Under the pieces are notes generated by a model, which was not told where the DNA came from, made no database searches, and was given only the letters and a program-made list of their open reading frames with translations. A DNA stretch of 64,000 nt, taken from assembly GCF_003946575.1 (NCBI RefSeq), contig NZ_RHOP01000010.1, positions 1 to 64,000 of the forward strand. Reading direction: 5' to 3'. Origin of the DNA: Companilactobacillus jidongensis. GTDB lineage: Bacteria > Bacillota > Bacilli > Lactobacillales > Lactobacillaceae. A program made the position numbers and the translations under genes. Below, piece by piece: positions 53,420-62,950 of the stretch; position 1 is the first letter of the stretch; every line of letters starts with the position of its first letter.

Positions 53420-54742
53420 GTGCAACAAATAATCGTAAATGGACCTAGTCAATTAAAGGGAACAGTAAGAATTGAAGGTGCCAAGAATGCAGCATTACCA
53501 ATTTTAGCATCAACATTGTTGGCCTCTGAAGGGAAGACTTCCTTATCCAATATCCCTCCGCTTTCAGACGTTACAACGATGGCAAAAGTTCTAAGAGCTT
53601 TGAATGCTGACGTTACTTTTGATAAAAATGATGAAATTTTAACTGTTGATACATCCCATGGGATTTCTACAACAGCTCCGGAGGAACTAGTTGACAAGAT
53701 GCGTGCCTCTATCGTCGTCTTAGGCCCCCTCTTAGCTCGTAGTAAAGAAGCACATGTAGCAATGCCTGGTGGCTGTGCAATTGGTTCTAGACCCATTGAT
53801 TTGCATATTAAGGGACTTGAAGCAATGGGTGCAGAATTTAGTCAAAATGGCGGTTATATCGATGCCAAAACTGATGGTCTACACGGCGCTAATATTTACT
53901 TGGATTTTCCAAGTGTTGGTGCTACTCAAAACATTATGATGGCAGCTTCTTTGGCTGACGGTGTTACAGTTATTGATAACGTTGCTCGCGAACCAGAAAT
54001 CGTTGACCTAGCTAATGTTTTGAACAAAATGGGTGCTGAAGTCAGTGGTGCTGGTACTAATACTATTCGTATTACTGGCGTTGAATCTATGCATGGCTGT
54101 GAACACATGATCATGCAAGATCGTATTGAGGCCGGTACATTTATGGTTGCTGCTGCCGTTACAAACGGTGACATTATGGTTAAAGATGCCGTTGCAATTC
54201 ATAACAAACCATTGATTTCTAAGTTAGAAGAAATGGGTGTTACGATTGAAGAATCAGATGAAGGAATTAGAGTGATTGGAACTAATCAATTGAAACCAGT
54301 TGATGTTAAGACATTGCCACATCCTGGATTTCCAACTGACATGCAAGCTCAAATGACACTTGCACAACTGTTAAGTGTGGGAACAACCGTTATGACGGAG
54401 ACTGTATTTGAAAATCGTTTCATGCATTTTCCAGAATTTGGTAAGATGAAGGCTGATTATAAGATAGAGGGTAACTCTGTGATTATGTTTGGACCTGCAC
54501 AATTATCAGGTGCTAATGTTGCTGCGACAGATTTGCGTGCTGCTGCTGCATTGGTTTTGGCTGGATTAGTTGCTGAAGGTGAAACTAGAGTTTCAAACCT
54601 TCAATATTTGGATCGTGGATATTATCGTTTCACTGAAAAATTAAGAGAATTAGGTGCTAATGTTAGACGTGTATCGATTGACGAAAGTGGTCGTGAAAGT
54701 CTAGTATTGAATACAGTATCTAGTGTTACGAAGTTAGCTTAA
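53420..54742 (+). CDS. murA: UDP-N-acetylglucosamine 1-carboxyvinyltransferase
   Basis: MurA (440 residues) starts peptidoglycan synthesis by moving enolpyruvate from PEP to UDP-GlcNAc. The Lys22-Asn23 pair (GAKNAALP) and active-site Cys119 ([15 protein letters not shown]) are present, so it should be fosfomycin-sensitive. GGAGGAG at 53406-53412 selects the GTG at 53420. Followed by its own terminator. Confidence 0.97.
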   Translation: MQQIIVNGPSQLKGTVRIEGAKNAALPILASTLLASEGKTSLSNIPPLSDVTTMAKVLRALNADVTFDKNDEILTVDTSHGISTTAPEELVDKMRASIVVLGPLLARSKEAHVAMPGGCAIGSRPIDLHIKGLEAMGAEFSQNGGYIDAKTDGLHGANIYLDFPSVGATQNIMMAASLADGVTVIDNVAREPEIVDLANVLNKMGAEVSGAGTNTIRITGVESMHGCEHMIMQDRIEAGTFMVAAAVTNGDIMVKDAVAIHNKPLISKLEEMGVTIEESDEGIRVIGTNQLKPVDVKTLPHPGFPTDMQAQMTLAQLLSVGTTVMTETVFENRFMHFPEFGKMKADYKIEGNSVIMFGPAQLSGANVAATDLRAAAALVLAGLVAEGETRVSNLQYLDRGYYRFTEKLRELGANVRRVSIDESGRESLVLNTVSSVTKLA

Positions 54743-54751
54743 AAGTATCTT

Positions 54752-54780
54752 AAGAAAGTGGCTCTCCACTTTCTTTTTTT
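54752..54780 (+). terminator. intrinsic terminator of murA
   Basis: AAGAAAGTGG/CCACTTTCTT with loop CTCT, then T. Confidence 0.88.
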
Positions 54781-54848
54781 ATTGATAAATTAAAATGATA
54801 CGTTGGTTTATGATATACTTTTTGTGTTTAGATTTTGGAGGATATAGC

Positions 54849-55838
54849 ATGGCAAAATATCTAGGAATTGATTTGGGTACAGCGAATGTACTTATAGATG
54901 TAAAAGGAGAAGGTATCGTTTTAAACGAGCCTTCTGTAGTCGCAATAAACACTAAAAACGACGATGTCGTTGCGGTTGGTAAAGATGCCTATATGATGGT
55001 TGGTAGAACACCAGCAAATATCAAGGCTGTTCGTCCACTTAAAGATGGTGTTATTGCTGATTTTAATATAACAGAGAAAATGCTTCAGTACTTTATTGAT
55101 AAATTGAATGTTGGAGGACGTTTTTCAAAGCCAACAATTATGATTTGTGCACCCACAAACGTTACTCCAGTTGAACAAAAGGCTATTATTGAAGCCGCTG
55201 AACAAGCCGGTGGTGGTAAGGTCTATCTACAACTTGAACCAAAAGTTGCCGCAGTTGGTGCGGGACTTGATATCTTTAAACCACAAGGTAATATGGTTAT
55301 TGATATTGGTGGTGGTACTAGTGATATTGCCGTTCTATCAATGGGAGACGTCGTTACAAGCCGTTCATTGAGATTTGCCGGTGATAAGATGACTAGTGCC
55401 ATTCAAGCCTTTGTGAAGCAAAATCATGGCTTGATCATTGGTGAAAGAACTTCAGAACAAATCAAGATTGAAATTGGTTGTGCCATGGACGCTGATGAAA
55501 GTGTTACATTCTCAGCTAGTGGTATTGATATTGTTAGTGGGTTGCCTAAAGAAATCACTATCAACGAAAAAGAAGTTGAAAAAGCACTGAGTGATGGCGT
55601 TACACAAATCATCGAAGCTGCTAAGGGCGTACTCGAACAAACTCCTCCAGAATTATCAGCTGATATCATTGATCGTGGTATCATGTTGACTGGTGGTGGC
55701 GCCTTACTCAAGAATTTGGATAAGCTTTTGTCAGACGAACTACAGGTTCCCGTTTTGATGACAGAAAGCCCACTAGATTCAGTTGCGTTAGGTACTGGAA
55801 TATTATTAGATAACATAGAAAAACATAAGAAATATTAA
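54849..55838 (+). CDS. mbl: actin-like cell shape protein MreB/Mbl
   Basis: This 329-residue MreB-family ATPase polymerises under the membrane and guides lateral wall synthesis. It has phosphate 1 loop LGIDLGTANVLI, GVIADFNITEKML, phosphate 2 IDIGGGTSDIAVL and the adenosine motif MLTGGGALL. Position after murA and before rodA marks it as the Mbl-type paralogue. GGAGG 8 nt upstream of ATG at 54849; the longer frame crosses the promoter region. Confidence 0.95.
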   Translation: MAKYLGIDLGTANVLIDVKGEGIVLNEPSVVAINTKNDDVVAVGKDAYMMVGRTPANIKAVRPLKDGVIADFNITEKMLQYFIDKLNVGGRFSKPTIMICAPTNVTPVEQKAIIEAAEQAGGGKVYLQLEPKVAAVGAGLDIFKPQGNMVIDIGGGTSDIAVLSMGDVVTSRSLRFAGDKMTSAIQAFVKQNHGLIIGERTSEQIKIEIGCAMDADESVTFSASGIDIVSGLPKEITINEKEVEKALSDGVTQIIEAAKGVLEQTPPELSADIIDRGIMLTGGGALLKNLDKLLSDELQVPVLMTESPLDSVALGTGILLDNIEKHKKY

Positions 55839-55846
55839 GGTGAAAA

Positions 55847-56029
55847 ATGAAACGAGACTTTGGTAAAGAATATCGTCGAAATATATTCAAAAAAATTGGT
55901 TGGGTCTTATTGCTAATGCTTATTTTTCTCGTTTTAGGAATGTTGATAGGTTCTGCATTAGGTGGATCTAATCCGTTGGCAGTTCTTTGGCCTGGAACCT
56001 GGATGCACATGTTTGATTTCTTGAGATGA
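55847..56029 (+). CDS. EpuA/RpoY-type small membrane protein
   Basis: This 60-residue protein with one membrane helix (about 17-41), a basic N-terminus ([16 protein letters not shown]) and the conserved end [18 protein letters not shown] belongs to the EpuA family (PF11772), often annotated as an RNA polymerase beta subunit-like protein and in pneumococcus tied to EndA presentation. It overlaps yidD by 4 bp (ATGA). Confidence 0.82.
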   Translation: MKRDFGKEYRRNIFKKIGWVLLLMLIFLVLGMLIGSALGGSNPLAVLWPGTWMHMFDFLR

Positions 56030-56328
56030 CAATGATAAAAAAAATAATAATCGGTCTAGTCCGAGTTTATCAAAAATTTATTTCACCAGTGTTACCACCA
56101 AGTTGTAGATATTATCCAACTTGTTCGACATATTTCATTGATGCGGTAAAAAAACATGGTGCAATTTTAGGCTCAATTATGGGTATTGCTCGTATTTTAC
56201 GATGTAATCCATTTGTTCGTGGTGGTGTTGATCCTGTTCCGGATAATTTCACCATCTTTCGAAATCCTCATCCTGAAGATTACGAGGATGAAATTATTGC
56301 TCAGAAATTTCATAGTAAAGAAGAATAG
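56026..56328 (+). CDS. yidD: membrane protein insertion efficiency factor YidD
   Basis: YidD (100 residues) has the family core [31 protein letters not shown] with its Cys pair and [14 protein letters not shown]. It associates with the membrane through an amphipathic N-terminal helix and assists YidC. The C-terminal acidic tail is longer than the minimal family. Confidence 0.94.
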   Translation: MTMIKKIIIGLVRVYQKFISPVLPPSCRYYPTCSTYFIDAVKKHGAILGSIMGIARILRCNPFVRGGVDPVPDNFTIFRNPHPEDYEDEIIAQKFHSKEE

Positions 56329-56337
56329 GAAGATTTA

Positions 56338-56559
56338 ATGTCAAAATCAAAAAAAGCAGTTGAAATTAACTTAAAAGATATTAGCGATGATCCAGAAAAG
56401 TACGAGCTCTGGGATGGTAAAAAGTATATTGGTACCATTACTAAAGAAGGAGAACGTTATCTATCATTCGTTGAAAGCACTGACACTCCTTTCAAATCAG
56501 TTAAGTTAGATGATGCTATAAATGAATTATTGATGCAGTATAATCTGCATAATCATTAA
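56338..56559 (+). CDS. DUF2969 family protein
   Basis: This 73-residue protein is typical for Lactobacillales: MSKSKKAVEINLKDI, then ELWDGKKYIGTITKEGERYLSF. Small, mixed charge, probably cytoplasmic; no known function. Placed 9 nt after yidD and 11 nt before rodA, it belongs to this envelope operon. Confidence 0.85.
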   Translation: MSKSKKAVEINLKDISDDPEKYELWDGKKYIGTITKEGERYLSFVESTDTPFKSVKLDDAINELLMQYNLHNH

Positions 56560-56570
56560 TAGGTGTAAAA

Positions 56571-57773
56571 ATGCAAATTAGAAATAATAAGAAAGCAAAT
56601 GATACGGATTCACGAATTGATTACGGAATAATATTTTCCGTAATGATGCTAGCCTTGATTGGCTTAATGTCTATTTACGTTGCGACTATCCAAGATTCTC
56701 AGAGTCCTACGCGAAATGTTATTTCCCAAGTGGCTTGGTTTACTCTTGGAGCAATTATTGTAGCAGTTATAATGCAGTTTGATGCTGAACAACTTTGGCA
56801 AGTGGCAAATTATGCTTATTATGGTGGACTTGCGCTCTTGGTGCTGGTATTGATCTTTTATAGTAGATCATATGCTGCAACGACTGGTGCTAAGAGTTGG
56901 TTTGCACTTGGATCATTTACTTTTCAGCCATCTGAAGTTATGAAACCCGCGTTTATATTGATGATGGGTAAAGTTATAACGAATCATAATAGTGAATATC
57001 AAGTTCATACTTTGAAAACCGATTTTTTGTTATTAGGTAAAATGCTTTTATGGACAGCTCCGGTAATGGTTCTTTTGAAATTACAAAATGATCTTGGTAC
57101 TTTACTGGTTTTCGCGGCAATTCTCGGTGGAATGATTCTTGTCTCGGGAATTGATTGGCGCATTATTTTGACAGCCTTCTTGGTAGTCGCGGTCTTTGGT
57201 GGCGCAGCCCTGACCTTTGCTACAACTGATTGGGGCCGTCAAATACTTTCTCACTTTGGCTTTAGAGCATATCAGTTTGCCCGTATTGATAGTTGGTTGA
57301 ATCCATCGCAGGATACATCTGAGAATGGATATCAAATTTGGCAAACCATGAAGGCAATTGGTTCAGGACAGTTATTCGGTAAAGGTTTTAATGTATCTAA
57401 CGTTTATGTTCCGGTTAGAGAATCAGATATGATCTTTTCAGTTATAGGTGAGAACTTTGGATTTATTGGTTCTTGTGTGGTTATTTTCTTGTATTTTCTA
57501 TTGATATATCAAATGATTCAAGTTACTTTCGATACAAAGAATGAGTTCTACGCATATGTATCAACTGGTGTAATTATGATGATTTTGTTCCATGTCTTTG
57601 AAAATATTGGTATGAGTGTTGGACTTTTACCGTTGACTGGTATTCCTTTGCCGTTCATATCACAAGGTGGATCATCACTATTAGGTAATATGATCGGTAT
57701 CGGTTTGATTATGTCAATGAGATATCATCACAAAAGTTATATGTTTGAAAATGGTGCTTTTAAACAAAGGTAG
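56571..57773 (+). CDS. rodA: rod-shape glycosyltransferase RodA
   Basis: RodA (400 residues) is a SEDS-family peptidoglycan glycosyltransferase with about ten membrane helices. SWFALGSFTFQPSEVMKP carries the conserved Glu, ARIDSWLNP the catalytic-loop Asp, and SVGLLPLTGIPLPFISQGGSS the C-terminal signature. It works with MreB/Mbl and class B PBPs in cell elongation. Confidence 0.95.
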   Translation: MQIRNNKKANDTDSRIDYGIIFSVMMLALIGLMSIYVATIQDSQSPTRNVISQVAWFTLGAIIVAVIMQFDAEQLWQVANYAYYGGLALLVLVLIFYSRSYAATTGAKSWFALGSFTFQPSEVMKPAFILMMGKVITNHNSEYQVHTLKTDFLLLGKMLLWTAPVMVLLKLQNDLGTLLVFAAILGGMILVSGIDWRIILTAFLVVAVFGGAALTFATTDWGRQILSHFGFRAYQFARIDSWLNPSQDTSENGYQIWQTMKAIGSGQLFGKGFNVSNVYVPVRESDMIFSVIGENFGFIGSCVVIFLYFLLIYQMIQVTFDTKNEFYAYVSTGVIMMILFHVFENIGMSVGLLPLTGIPLPFISQGGSSLLGNMIGIGLIMSMRYHHKSYMFENGAFKQR

Positions 57774-57782
57774 GTTTTTTTT

Positions 57783-58076
57783 ATGGCAACTGATAAATAT
57801 TTATGGGTTAAAAAAGGTGACAATACAACACGTATAGGTTTGACTTCAGCAGGTCAAGAAGCGCTCGGAAAGGTTAAGTTTATTGACCTTCCAGTCGTTG
57901 GACGTGAGATAAAAGTCGGAGATTCTACCGGTGAGGTGGAAGCACAGAAGGCTGTAATTGAGTTTGAATCGCCAGTTTCGGGTACAATAATGAAGGTTAA
58001 TGATAAATTAACTGATAATCCGGAATTATTAAATGGTTCTGAGAAAGATGCATGGCTTTTCGAAGTAAATAATTAA
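57783..58076 (+). CDS. gcvH: stand-alone glycine cleavage H-like lipoyl protein
   Basis: This 97-residue lipoyl-domain protein has the start DKYLWVKKGDNTTRIGLTSAGQEALGKVKFIDLP and the attachment segment VEAQKAVIEFESPVSG with the modified Lys near residue 56. It is shorter than full GcvH (about 125). No gcvP or gcvT is nearby, so it probably acts as a lipoate relay for 2-oxo acid dehydrogenases rather than in glycine breakdown. 9 nt after rodA. Confidence 0.88.
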   Translation: MATDKYLWVKKGDNTTRIGLTSAGQEALGKVKFIDLPVVGREIKVGDSTGEVEAQKAVIEFESPVSGTIMKVNDKLTDNPELLNGSEKDAWLFEVNN

Positions 58077-58177
58077 ATAATTAAAACTTATAGTTTTATT
58101 GTTGCTTATTTCTTGCATGTTTTTTTAAGAACTGTTTAAATTATCCTGAAATTAATAAATGAATGGGGATAATTCAA

Positions 58178-59041
58178 ATGAAAATTTTAGGTGAAAAAAT
58201 TCGCCACTACAGAAAGCTCAGAGGTATTTCTCAATCTGAGCTTGCTGATGGTATTTGTACTCAGGCGACTGTAAGTCTTATTGAGAAAAAGGACAAAATT
58301 CCTAGCATGGAGATCTTGGTTCGCATTTGTGAGAGACTGGGTATCACAATGAACCTCGTTATTGTCAACGATGATAGTCAAATTTATTCAATAATTTCTG
58401 ATATCAAAAATTCATTTTATAAAGATGATTATCAGGGTATCAGTGATAAATTGGATAAATTAAATGATATAAATGTTAACAATAAACAAGAAATCAAGTT
58501 AATTCATTTCTTCAATGGGTTAGTCGAATATGAAATTAACGAGAATTATGATAAGGCGATTTTTGATTTTAACCGTGCAATGAATGTTAATATCGCTAAT
58601 ATTGACATGTACGACATTTTAATCGATGTTTATACTGCTAAGGCGTATGTTAACAAGAAGTCCTTAGATGAGGCGAAAGTCTACTATGGACAAGCCAAAG
58701 ATTTGATTCAGTCTAGTGCTGAAAAAATCAATGAGGATAATTATCATGATAGCATTTTGATCTATGCTAATATGTCAAAACTATCCTTAGACTTGGACGA
58801 TAATCAAAAAGCTATCGATTATGCTAATGAAGGTATTTATATTGCTAAGAAGGAACAGTCGTTGTTCAAACTTGATACAATGTATTGTTCAATGGCTGAG
58901 GCTGGTACTCGTGACGGTCAAAAGTCTGATGAAGACTACATCAAAGCATATGTTATTTCCAGCATAAATGATAACAAGAATATTTTTGATAAATTAAAAT
59001 CAAAAATCGATGAAATGAATCTCAGTATTTTTAATAAATAG
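58178..59041 (+). CDS. XRE regulator with TPR-like domain (Rgg/PlcR type)
   Basis: This 287-residue protein has an N-terminal helix-turn-helix (IRHYRKLRGISQSELADGICTQATVSLIEKKDKIPSMEIL, residues 7-46) and a C-terminal region of helical repeats (YDKAIFDFNRAMNV, LDEAKVYYGQAKDLI, NQKAIDYANEGIYIA), the layout of RRNPP peptide-sensing regulators. No short peptide gene is apparent beside it. TGGGGAT serves the ATG at 58178 better than 58163, which it overlaps. Confidence 0.85.
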   Translation: MKILGEKIRHYRKLRGISQSELADGICTQATVSLIEKKDKIPSMEILVRICERLGITMNLVIVNDDSQIYSIISDIKNSFYKDDYQGISDKLDKLNDINVNNKQEIKLIHFFNGLVEYEINENYDKAIFDFNRAMNVNIANIDMYDILIDVYTAKAYVNKKSLDEAKVYYGQAKDLIQSSAEKINEDNYHDSILIYANMSKLSLDLDDNQKAIDYANEGIYIAKKEQSLFKLDTMYCSMAEAGTRDGQKSDEDYIKAYVISSINDNKNIFDKLKSKIDEMNLSIFNK

Positions 59042-59066
59042 TAATTAAAAATTATTAATTTCAAAT

Positions 59067-59109
59067 AAAAAAAGTGGGTTGATTAATTAAAATCAACTCA
59101 CTTTTTTTT
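59067..59109. terminator. bidirectional terminator between the regulator and usp
   Basis: AAAAAAAGTGGGTTGATT pairs with AATCAACTCACTTTTTTT (one mispair); T-rich on both strands. Confidence 0.85.
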
Positions 59110-59119
59110 AATAATTTTT

Positions 59120-59596
59120 TTATTTTTTGCGTGGTTTCTGAATAGATTTGTTATCTAAGTCAGTTCTTACAACTAACACATCACATGCAGCTGTTCTTGT
59201 TACATATTCTGTAACGGAACCAATTAACAATCTTTCCATAGCGTTAAGACCAGTTGCACCGATCATAATAAGATCTACGCTTAACTTCTTAGGAAAATCA
59301 GTAGCAATGATTGCCTTTGGGGCACCGTATTCAATGCTGTAATCAATATTTGTTAATCCAGCATCTTTAGCAGTTTGAACGTAACTCTTAACAGTTTCTT
59401 TAGCTTTTTCAGTTATTTGTTCAACCATAGTTGAATCAAAACTTGATACATTTTGGAATGCACGCGTATCAATTACATGTACTAGATGTACAGCAGCATC
59501 GTTTCTTTTTGCTACTTCCACAGCCTTTTTGAAAGCTAGTTCAGCTTCAAAAGAACCATCAATTGGTACGAGAATGTTTTTATATTGTTGTAACAT
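59120..59596 (-). CDS. universal stress protein UspA family
   Basis: This 158-residue protein has a Usp start (YKNILVPIDGSFEAELAFKKAVEVAK) and ATP-binding IMIGATGLNAMERLLIGSVTEYVTRTAACDVLVV, with the G-2x-G-9x-G(S/T) pattern. Cytoplasmic stress protein; single gene. Confidence 0.93.
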   Translation of the reverse strand: MLQQYKNILVPIDGSFEAELAFKKAVEVAKRNDAAVHLVHVIDTRAFQNVSSFDSTMVEQITEKAKETVKSYVQTAKDAGLTNIDYSIEYGAPKAIIATDFPKKLSVDLIMIGATGLNAMERLLIGSVTEYVTRTAACDVLVVRTDLDNKSIQKPRKK

Positions 59597-59669
59597 ATTA
59601 TCACCCCATTGATTAATTATATATCTTACTTACATCTTCATTTTAGTTGATTGAGCCTAATAAATACAG

Positions 59670-59951
59670 TCATCTGCGAATATTTGCCAAATAAATTGAA
59701 AAACCTGCTGCAACGATACTACCTAAAATTAATGTGATGAAATTGGATTCTTTATTACCGACGATCATAATGATAATTCCTGCGATAGAGATCAATAATA
59801 ATAATACGGATGTAATTATCATAATACTTTTCAAATTTAAATTTTCATTTGGTGAGTAGATTAAGAATTTTCGATTGCGGTGGCTCCATAAGTTATATGC
59901 TAGTGCTAATAAAAAAACAATAAATATTAGCATTAAAATCTTAATTGTCAT
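59670..59951 (-). CDS. small membrane protein, 93 residues
   Basis: Three hydrophobic segments (about 3-20, 41-64, 70-89) with a basic loop SHRNRKFLIYSP. Unrecognised. Its start overlaps the rarA stop by one base, so both are translated together from the same mRNA; a link to replication repair is not evident. Confidence 0.7.
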   Translation of the reverse strand: MTIKILMLIFIVFLLALAYNLWSHRNRKFLIYSPNENLNLKSIMIITSVLLLLISIAGIIIMIVGNKESNFITLILGSIVAAGFSIYLANIRR

Positions 59952-61243
59952 TATTTATGTTCACTCCGTTTGGCTTTATTTTTCAAATCATTTAATTGTT
60001 CGAGTCGCATTTTTAATGCTTGCTCATATTTACCAGTGGTATTCGGTTCATAAAAAATTTCATTTACCAAATTATCTGGAAGATATTGTTGATAAACCCA
60101 AGCATTTGGATAATCATGTGGAAGTTTGTAGCCTATACCGTGTCCAAGCTTTTTAGCTCCAGAATAGTGTGCATCTTTTAAATCATCAGGAATGGATGTT
60201 GCCTTACCATTTCGCACATCATCTAATGCAGCGTCAATCGCTACCATTCCGGAATTTGATTTAGGACACAGGCACAGATCAATGACGGCATCGGCCAATG
60301 GAATTCGAGCTTCAGGCAGTCCAACCATTTGTGCCACTTGAGCAGCTTGTACAGCTCTTTGACATGCCTGAGGGTTAGCTAGACCAATATCTTCATATGC
60401 ACAGACTAAGAGCCTCCTAATAGTAGTGATAAGCTCTCCAGCTTCCAGAAGTCTTGCTAAATACAATAATGCTGCATCAGGGTCGCTTCCACGTATCGAT
60501 TTTTGAAAAGCTGAAATAACATCGTAATGACTGTCACCATTTTTGTCGGCAGAGATAGCTTTTTTTTGAATTGACTCTTCAATTGATTTCAAATCAATAT
60601 GAATGACTCCGGACTTTTCTTCAGTTGATAATACTGATAATTCTAATCCATTCAAAATACTTCGTAAGTCGCCATTGGTGGAACTAACTAATAAATTGAG
60701 GGCATTGTCGTCAATTTTTACATTGTATTTACCGAGCCCATTTTCTTTATCATCCAAAGCACGTTTGACAGCTTGTTTTAAATCTTCAGGTTCAAGTGGT
60801 TTCAGTTCAAATATTTGCACTCGTGATCTGATAGCAGGGCTAATATTAATATATGGATTCTCAGTTGTAGCACCAATCAGAATGATTGATCCACTTTCTA
60901 ATAATGGCAATAAAAAATCTTGCTTGGTTTTGTCCAAACGATGAATCTCGTCGAGTAGTAATACGACAGTACCGCTCATTTTTGCTTCTTCAGCGACAAT
61001 TTGTAAGTCTTTTTTACTGTCAGTCGCAGCATTTAATTTTCGAAAGGCGTATTTGGTACTTCCAGCAATAGCGCTGGCAATACTAGTTTTACCAATACCA
61101 GGTGGTCCGTAAAGAATCATTGATGATAGCATTTTGGCAGTGACCATTCGACGAATGATCTTGTTAGGACCAACCAAGTGTTGTTGACCGACAATTTCGT
61201 CGATGCTCGTCGGCCTCATACGGTATGCTAATGGTTTTTGCAT
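59951..61243 (-). CDS. rarA: replication-associated recombination protein A
   Basis: RarA/MgsA (430 residues) is an AAA+ ATPase acting at stalled forks. [22 protein letters not shown] is the family start, Walker A [11 protein letters not shown], Walker B [11 protein letters not shown], sensor IGATTENPY, and the tetramerisation domain holds [37 protein letters not shown]-type residues (here [20 protein letters not shown]). GGAGG-like site before ATG. Confidence 0.95.
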   Translation of the reverse strand: [430 protein letters not shown]

Positions 61244-61280
61244 AAATCCTCCTATATAAAGTACAATAAGTATATTCTAC

Positions 61281-61311
61281 AACAGAGAGCGGAGAAAGAC
61301 GATTAGATTTC
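61281..61311 (+). repeat. degenerate copy of the palindromic repeat opening
   Basis: CAGAGAGCGGAGAAAGACGA (61283-61302) followed by TTAGATTTC resembles AGAGAGTGGAACAAAACGGTTAGCTTC of the units at 17.3-17.6 kb. It lies between rarA and the DUF1054 gene. Only the opening arm is clear. Confidence 0.35.
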
Positions 61312-61351
61312 TTTTGCTGTTTTTTCTCAAAAAATAAAAGGGGAGATTATC

Positions 61352-61954
61352 ATGTTTGATAAAAGTGATTTTGAAGTTTTTAACGATGATACTTTATCAG
61401 GTCGTCTTGGACTAATAAAAAAACAGCTTGATCCCAAATTTGAAATATTTGGAAATAAATTACTTGATAATTTGGAACAAGAATATCAACAAAGATTTTA
61501 TATAAAAATCGCCAAACATCAGAGAAGGACTAAGAATCCACCTCCAGATACTTGGCTAGCTATTAATTTGGATAAAAGTGGTTATAAAAAGACACCCCAT
61601 GTAGAGTTAGGTTTGTGGCCTGATCGATATTTTATCACTTTTAGTCTGCTGGCTGATGCCTATGATCGCCAGGAGTATTATCCATTAATTGATAGTTGGC
61701 ATGACAGTGTGAAAGCGGGAGACTGGTTGGTTTCAAATGATCACACTAAGGCAGAAATGAAATCTGCTCAAAATTATGCGGACGTCGTGAGCCGTTATTC
61801 AAAAGTTAAATCCAGTGATTTTGTAATTGGTTATGATTTGTTGAAGGATTCTGAAGAGGTTGAACAAGGTAATTATGATAAATTATTATTCGATAAATTT
61901 ATTCAACTTAGCAAATTTTTAGTAATAGCAAATAAAGAGGTTGCAGAAAAATAA
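61352..61954 (+). CDS. DUF1054 family protein (YktB-like)
   Basis: This 200-residue protein matches UPF0637/DUF1054: FDKSDFEVFNDDTLSGRLGLIKKQLDPKF at the start, HQRRTKNPPPDTWLAI and HVELGLWPDRYFI in the middle. Function unknown, cytoplasmic. AGGGGAG before ATG. Confidence 0.92.
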   Translation: MFDKSDFEVFNDDTLSGRLGLIKKQLDPKFEIFGNKLLDNLEQEYQQRFYIKIAKHQRRTKNPPPDTWLAINLDKSGYKKTPHVELGLWPDRYFITFSLLADAYDRQEYYPLIDSWHDSVKAGDWLVSNDHTKAEMKSAQNYADVVSRYSKVKSSDFVIGYDLLKDSEEVEQGNYDKLLFDKFIQLSKFLVIANKEVAEK

Positions 61955-61969
61955 TTCCGCAGCCTTTTT
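61938..61969 (+). terminator. terminator of the DUF1054 gene
   Basis: AGGTTGC/GCAGCCT with a 14-nt loop, then five T; overlaps the stop codon. Confidence 0.6.
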
Positions 61970-61981
61970 ATTTTTGAGTAT

Positions 61982-62011
61982 AAAAAAACATCCACATAAA
62001 GTGAATGTTTT
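61982..62011 (-). terminator. terminator of rpsD
   Basis: On the minus strand AAAACATTCAC/GTGGATGTTTT (one wobble), loop TTTAT, then T. Confidence 0.75.
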
Positions 62012-62019
62012 GATAAATA

Positions 62020-62628
62020 TTAAAGAATTTGGTTGTAGTATTCAACAATTAGAGATTCATCAATATTTGGTTCTAGTTCGTCACGTTCTGGGTTACGTAC
62101 TAGAGAACCTGTCATTGTGTCTTCGTCGAATGTAACAAAACCAGGACGACCAACAACATTTTCAAGGTTAGCTTTAACAATAGCTAGATCCTTTGATTTT
62201 TCACGAAGGCTGATCTTTTGACCAATAGCAACTTCGTATGATGGAATATCAACACGTTTGCCATCAACAGTAATGTGACCGTGGTTTACAAGTTGACGAG
62301 CTTGTGGACGTGAACTTGCAAGACCTAATCTATAAACCATGTTGTCAAGACGTGATTCAAGAAGAACCATCAAGTTGATACCGTGAATACCATCAAGTTT
62401 ACCAGCACGCAAGAACAAGTTACGGAATTGACGTTCGTTAACGTCATACATGAAACGTAGCTTTTGCTTTTCTGTTAATTGTTGACCGTATTCTGAAATC
62501 TTACGACGACCATTTTGACCATGTTGACCAGGAGCATAGTTACGACGAGCGATTTCCTTACCAGTACCTGAAAGTGAGATTCCTAAACGACGTGATAATT
62601 TCCAACGTGGGCCTGTATATCTAGACAT
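62020..62628 (-). CDS. rpsD: 30S ribosomal protein S4
   Basis: S4 (202 residues) binds 16S rRNA early in assembly. [25 protein letters not shown] start, [31 protein letters not shown], and the S4 RNA-binding domain [39 protein letters not shown] selects the ATG at 62628. It stands alone, as in many Firmicutes where rpsD regulates itself. No zinc Cys cluster at the N-terminus. Confidence 0.97.
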   Translation of the reverse strand: MSRYTGPRWKLSRRLGISLSGTGKEIARRNYAPGQHGQNGRRKISEYGQQLTEKQKLRFMYDVNERQFRNLFLRAGKLDGIHGINLMVLLESRLDNMVYRLGLASSRPQARQLVNHGHITVDGKRVDIPSYEVAIGQKISLREKSKDLAIVKANLENVVGRPGFVTFDEDTMTGSLVRNPERDELEPNIDESLIVEYYNQIL

Positions 62629-62780
62629 AAATAAATTCCTCCAAAAATTTGTATGGAGTAAAATAATTAACAAGAGTTTAGCATTCGTGCAGTTATCGCT
62701 ACAACTTTCACCACATGCAGCTGTGGGTTACTAATTGAACAAATATGTCGGTAACTGTTGACGTTCTTGCCGCTCTTGGC
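62629..62780 (-). promoter_or_regulatory. rpsD leader, candidate S4 autoregulatory RNA
   Basis: About 150 nt lie between the predicted start point (near 62779) and the rpsD start. They hold several pairings on the minus strand: CCACA/TGTGG, GTTAC/GTAAC, and CAGTTA/TAACTG. The last two share the same upstream stretch and so exclude each other. S4-binding leaders are known upstream of rpsD in Bacillus; equivalence is inferred from position and structure potential. Confidence 0.5.
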
Positions 62781-62785
62781 TGCAT

Positions 62786-62814
62786 ATTTTACACGAAGAC
62801 TAGTGTAACTTGAA
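62786..62814 (-). promoter_or_regulatory. candidate rpsD promoter
   Basis: On the minus strand, TTCAAG (62814-62809) and TAAAAT (62791-62786) are 17 nt apart. From here to the ezrA start (62815-62950) the DNA is AT-rich with no gene; the ezrA promoter is presumably in it. Confidence 0.5.
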
Positions 62815-62950
62815 TGATTGACAAAGTCAAAAGAAATTTTGGGGCCAATATTTAAAACTTTATTATGAAAGTCTATTAAAATAAATAGTAAGGTTGTTCT
62901 CTGGTATAATTCAAGTTATATGATATCGAATCATCATTAGGGGTGTTAAA

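Noticed and set aside
55424-55816. Minus-strand frame of 130 residues opposite mbl
   Set aside because: It lies wholly within the conserved mbl frame and has shadow-type composition.
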